From: an uncultured Oscillospiraceae bacterium
GTDB taxonomy: Bacteria > Bacillota > Clostridia > Oscillospirales > Oscillospiraceae
Direction of reading: 5' to 3'
DNA length: 7,087 nucleotides
Assembly: GCA_900752445.1 (NCBI GenBank)
Contig: CAADVN010000278.1
Span: 1 to 7,087, forward strand
Shown here: in pieces, positions 6,236 to 7,087 of the stretch
How positions within the stretch are numbered: position 1 is the first letter of the stretch
How the letters are laid out: each line of letters begins with the position of its first letter
Position numbers and translations under genes: made by a program
The notes under the pieces: generated by a model
Told to the model about the DNA's origin: nothing
The model's input: the letters and a program-made list of their open reading frames with translations, nothing else
Database searches by the model: none

Positions 6236-7087
6236 AACATAAACTCACAACCTTCCTGAGCCTTGCGCTCATCGTCTGCCTCTGCCTGGGCTTCGTCCCG
6301 GCAGGCGCGGCCTCCGAAGCGGCGTACACGGCGGAGGAGGTCATCTACGCCAGGCTGGGCGCCGACGGAGAGCCCAAGGAGGGCTACGCCGTAGTGGCCC
6401 TGAACGTCACGTCGGCGGGCACGGTCACGCACTACGGCGACTACAGCCAGGTCGTGAACCTCAGCGACACGACGCCCATAGGCTACGCGGACGATACCGT
6501 CACGATGGAGGCCGAACCCGGGCGCTGGTACTACGAGGGCACGCTGTCCAAGGTCGAGCTGCCCTGGGACATCGAGATAAGCTACAAGCTCGACGGCAAG
6601 GAGATAAGCCCTGAGGAGCTGGGCGGCAAGTCCGGCGAGCTGGAGATAGACATCAGGACCTCGAAGAACGAGGCCGTAGAGGGCGGCTTCTACGACAACT
6701 ACCTGCTGCAGTTCACGATAACGCTGGACTCCGAGCTCTGCGAGAACGTCGTCGTCCGGGGCGGCACGGCGGCGAACGCGGGCAGCTCGAAGACGGTGTC
6801 GCTCATGGTCCTGCCCGGCTCGGACGGGGACGTGGGCCTGACGGCGGACGTGCACGACTTTGAGATGGGCGGCATGACCATCGCGGCCGTGCCCTACGAC
6901 GTGGCTGACAGTCTGGGCGACATGAGCGAGCTGACGGGCGGGCTCGACCAGCTTGTGGACGCCATCAGCCAGCCCAATGACGGCGCGAGCCAGCTCTCGA
7001 GCGGGGCCTCGCAGCTCAAGTACGGCGCGAGCCAGTACGGCAGCGGGCTGACGCAGCTCTCGGAGGGCTCGGCGCAGCTAACGGCGG
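6232..7087 (+). CDS. Secreted or membrane-anchored xxxLxxG heptad-repeat protein, 3'-truncated by window edge
   Basis: An open frame of 285 codons runs off the window without a stop. Residues 1-26 form a signal peptide: MKHK, then a hydrophobic core (TFLSLALIVCLCLGFV), then PAGA before AASEA, cleaved probably near 26-27. There is no lipobox Cys at the right place. Residues about 30-225 are a mostly beta-looking extracytoplasmic region that I do not recognise as a named domain. From about 234 a strict seven-residue pattern begins, with Leu or Tyr at 234, 241, 255, 262, 269, 276 and 283 and Gly at 237, 251, 258, 265, 272 and 279 (GASQLSS, GASQLKY and so on). This is the x-x-x-Leu-x-x-Gly heptad type found in YhgE/Pip-like proteins, which often end in membrane helices. 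Tight coupling to the MMPL exporter suggests it is a partner on the outer face of the membrane, perhaps an extension of the export path. Function is inferred. Confidence 0.88.
   Translation, partial: MKHKLTTFLSLALIVCLCLGFVPAGAASEAAYTAEEVIYARLGADGEPKEGYAVVALNVTSAGTVTHYGDYSQVVNLSDTTPIGYADDTVTMEAEPGRWYYEGTLSKVELPWDIEISYKLDGKEISPEELGGKSGELEIDIRTSKNEAVEGGFYDNYLLQFTITLDSELCENVVVRGGTAANAGSSKTVSLMVLPGSDGDVGLTADVHDFEMGGMTIAAVPYDVADSLGDMSELTGGLDQLVDAISQPNDGASQLSSGASQLKYGASQYGSGLTQLSEGSAQLTA
6931..7087 (+). repeat. Heptad-encoding 21-bp periodic segment
   Basis: Within the heptad protein gene, a 21-bp periodicity encodes successive seven-residue units; five consecutive Gly-led units start at 6982, 7003, 7024, 7045 and 7066, with two looser units before them. 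DNA copies are similar but not identical (GGCGCGAGCCAG recurs at 6982 and 7024), so they have diverged under protein-level selection. The array continues beyond the window. Confidence 0.75.

Noticed and set aside
6274..6310. Lipoprotein signal in the heptad protein
   Set aside because: The two Cys residues (16 and 18) are inside the hydrophobic core with no lipobox context, and the cleavage region PAGAAS has no Cys.
6037..6855. Minus-strand open frame across the MMPL end and heptad protein start
   Set aside because: Opposes two coupled genes with strong start signals and has no motifs.

Overview
The window is about 7.1 kb of gene-dense, GC-rich bacterial chromosome with short intergenic gaps and strong GGAGG-type ribosome binding sites. 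The gene families point to a high-GC member of the Clostridia (Oscillospiraceae or Christensenellales-like gut Firmicutes). The evidence is a PhoB/PhoR-style pair, a diaminopimelate decarboxylase-like protein of clostridial type, a TetR regulator, and an MMPL transporter paired with an xxxLxxG heptad protein. This placement is an inference from protein style; there is no rRNA or other marker gene. No CRISPR, insertion sequence, tRNA or prophage signal was seen.

Region 1 (1-2393, plus strand) is a tight operon. It holds the 3' part of an OmpR/PhoB-type response regulator, a histidine kinase lacking any membrane or sensor region, and a LysA-like PLP decarboxylase starting at TTG. The gaps are 0 and 1 nt, so all three are probably co-transcribed and translationally coupled. 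Region 2 (2394-2460) is the convergent gap, with a 12-bp GC hairpin whose U-tract serves the minus strand.

Region 3 (2461-3998, minus strand) is a two-gene operon: a TetR-family regulator followed, through an ATGA overlap, by a pyruvate-kinase-like protein with the catalytic core but no C-terminal regulatory domain. Region 4 (3999-4162) is a comparatively AT-rich divergent intergenic region. It holds a candidate promoter and two inverted repeats that overlap it, good candidates for TetR operators.

Region 5 (4163-7087, plus strand) is a 690-residue MMPL/RND-type exporter. It overlaps by ATGA a secreted or membrane-anchored protein with a signal peptide and the start of a Leu/Gly heptad-repeat segment, cut off by the window end. 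The likely logic of regions 3-5 is a TetR-controlled export module: the regulator senses a ligand and represses both its own operon (with the minimal pyruvate kinase) and the divergent transporter-heptad pair. The least ordinary elements are the sensor-less kinase, the C-domain-less pyruvate kinase tied to a TetR gene, the paired operator-like palindromes, and the MMPL-heptad protein pair.
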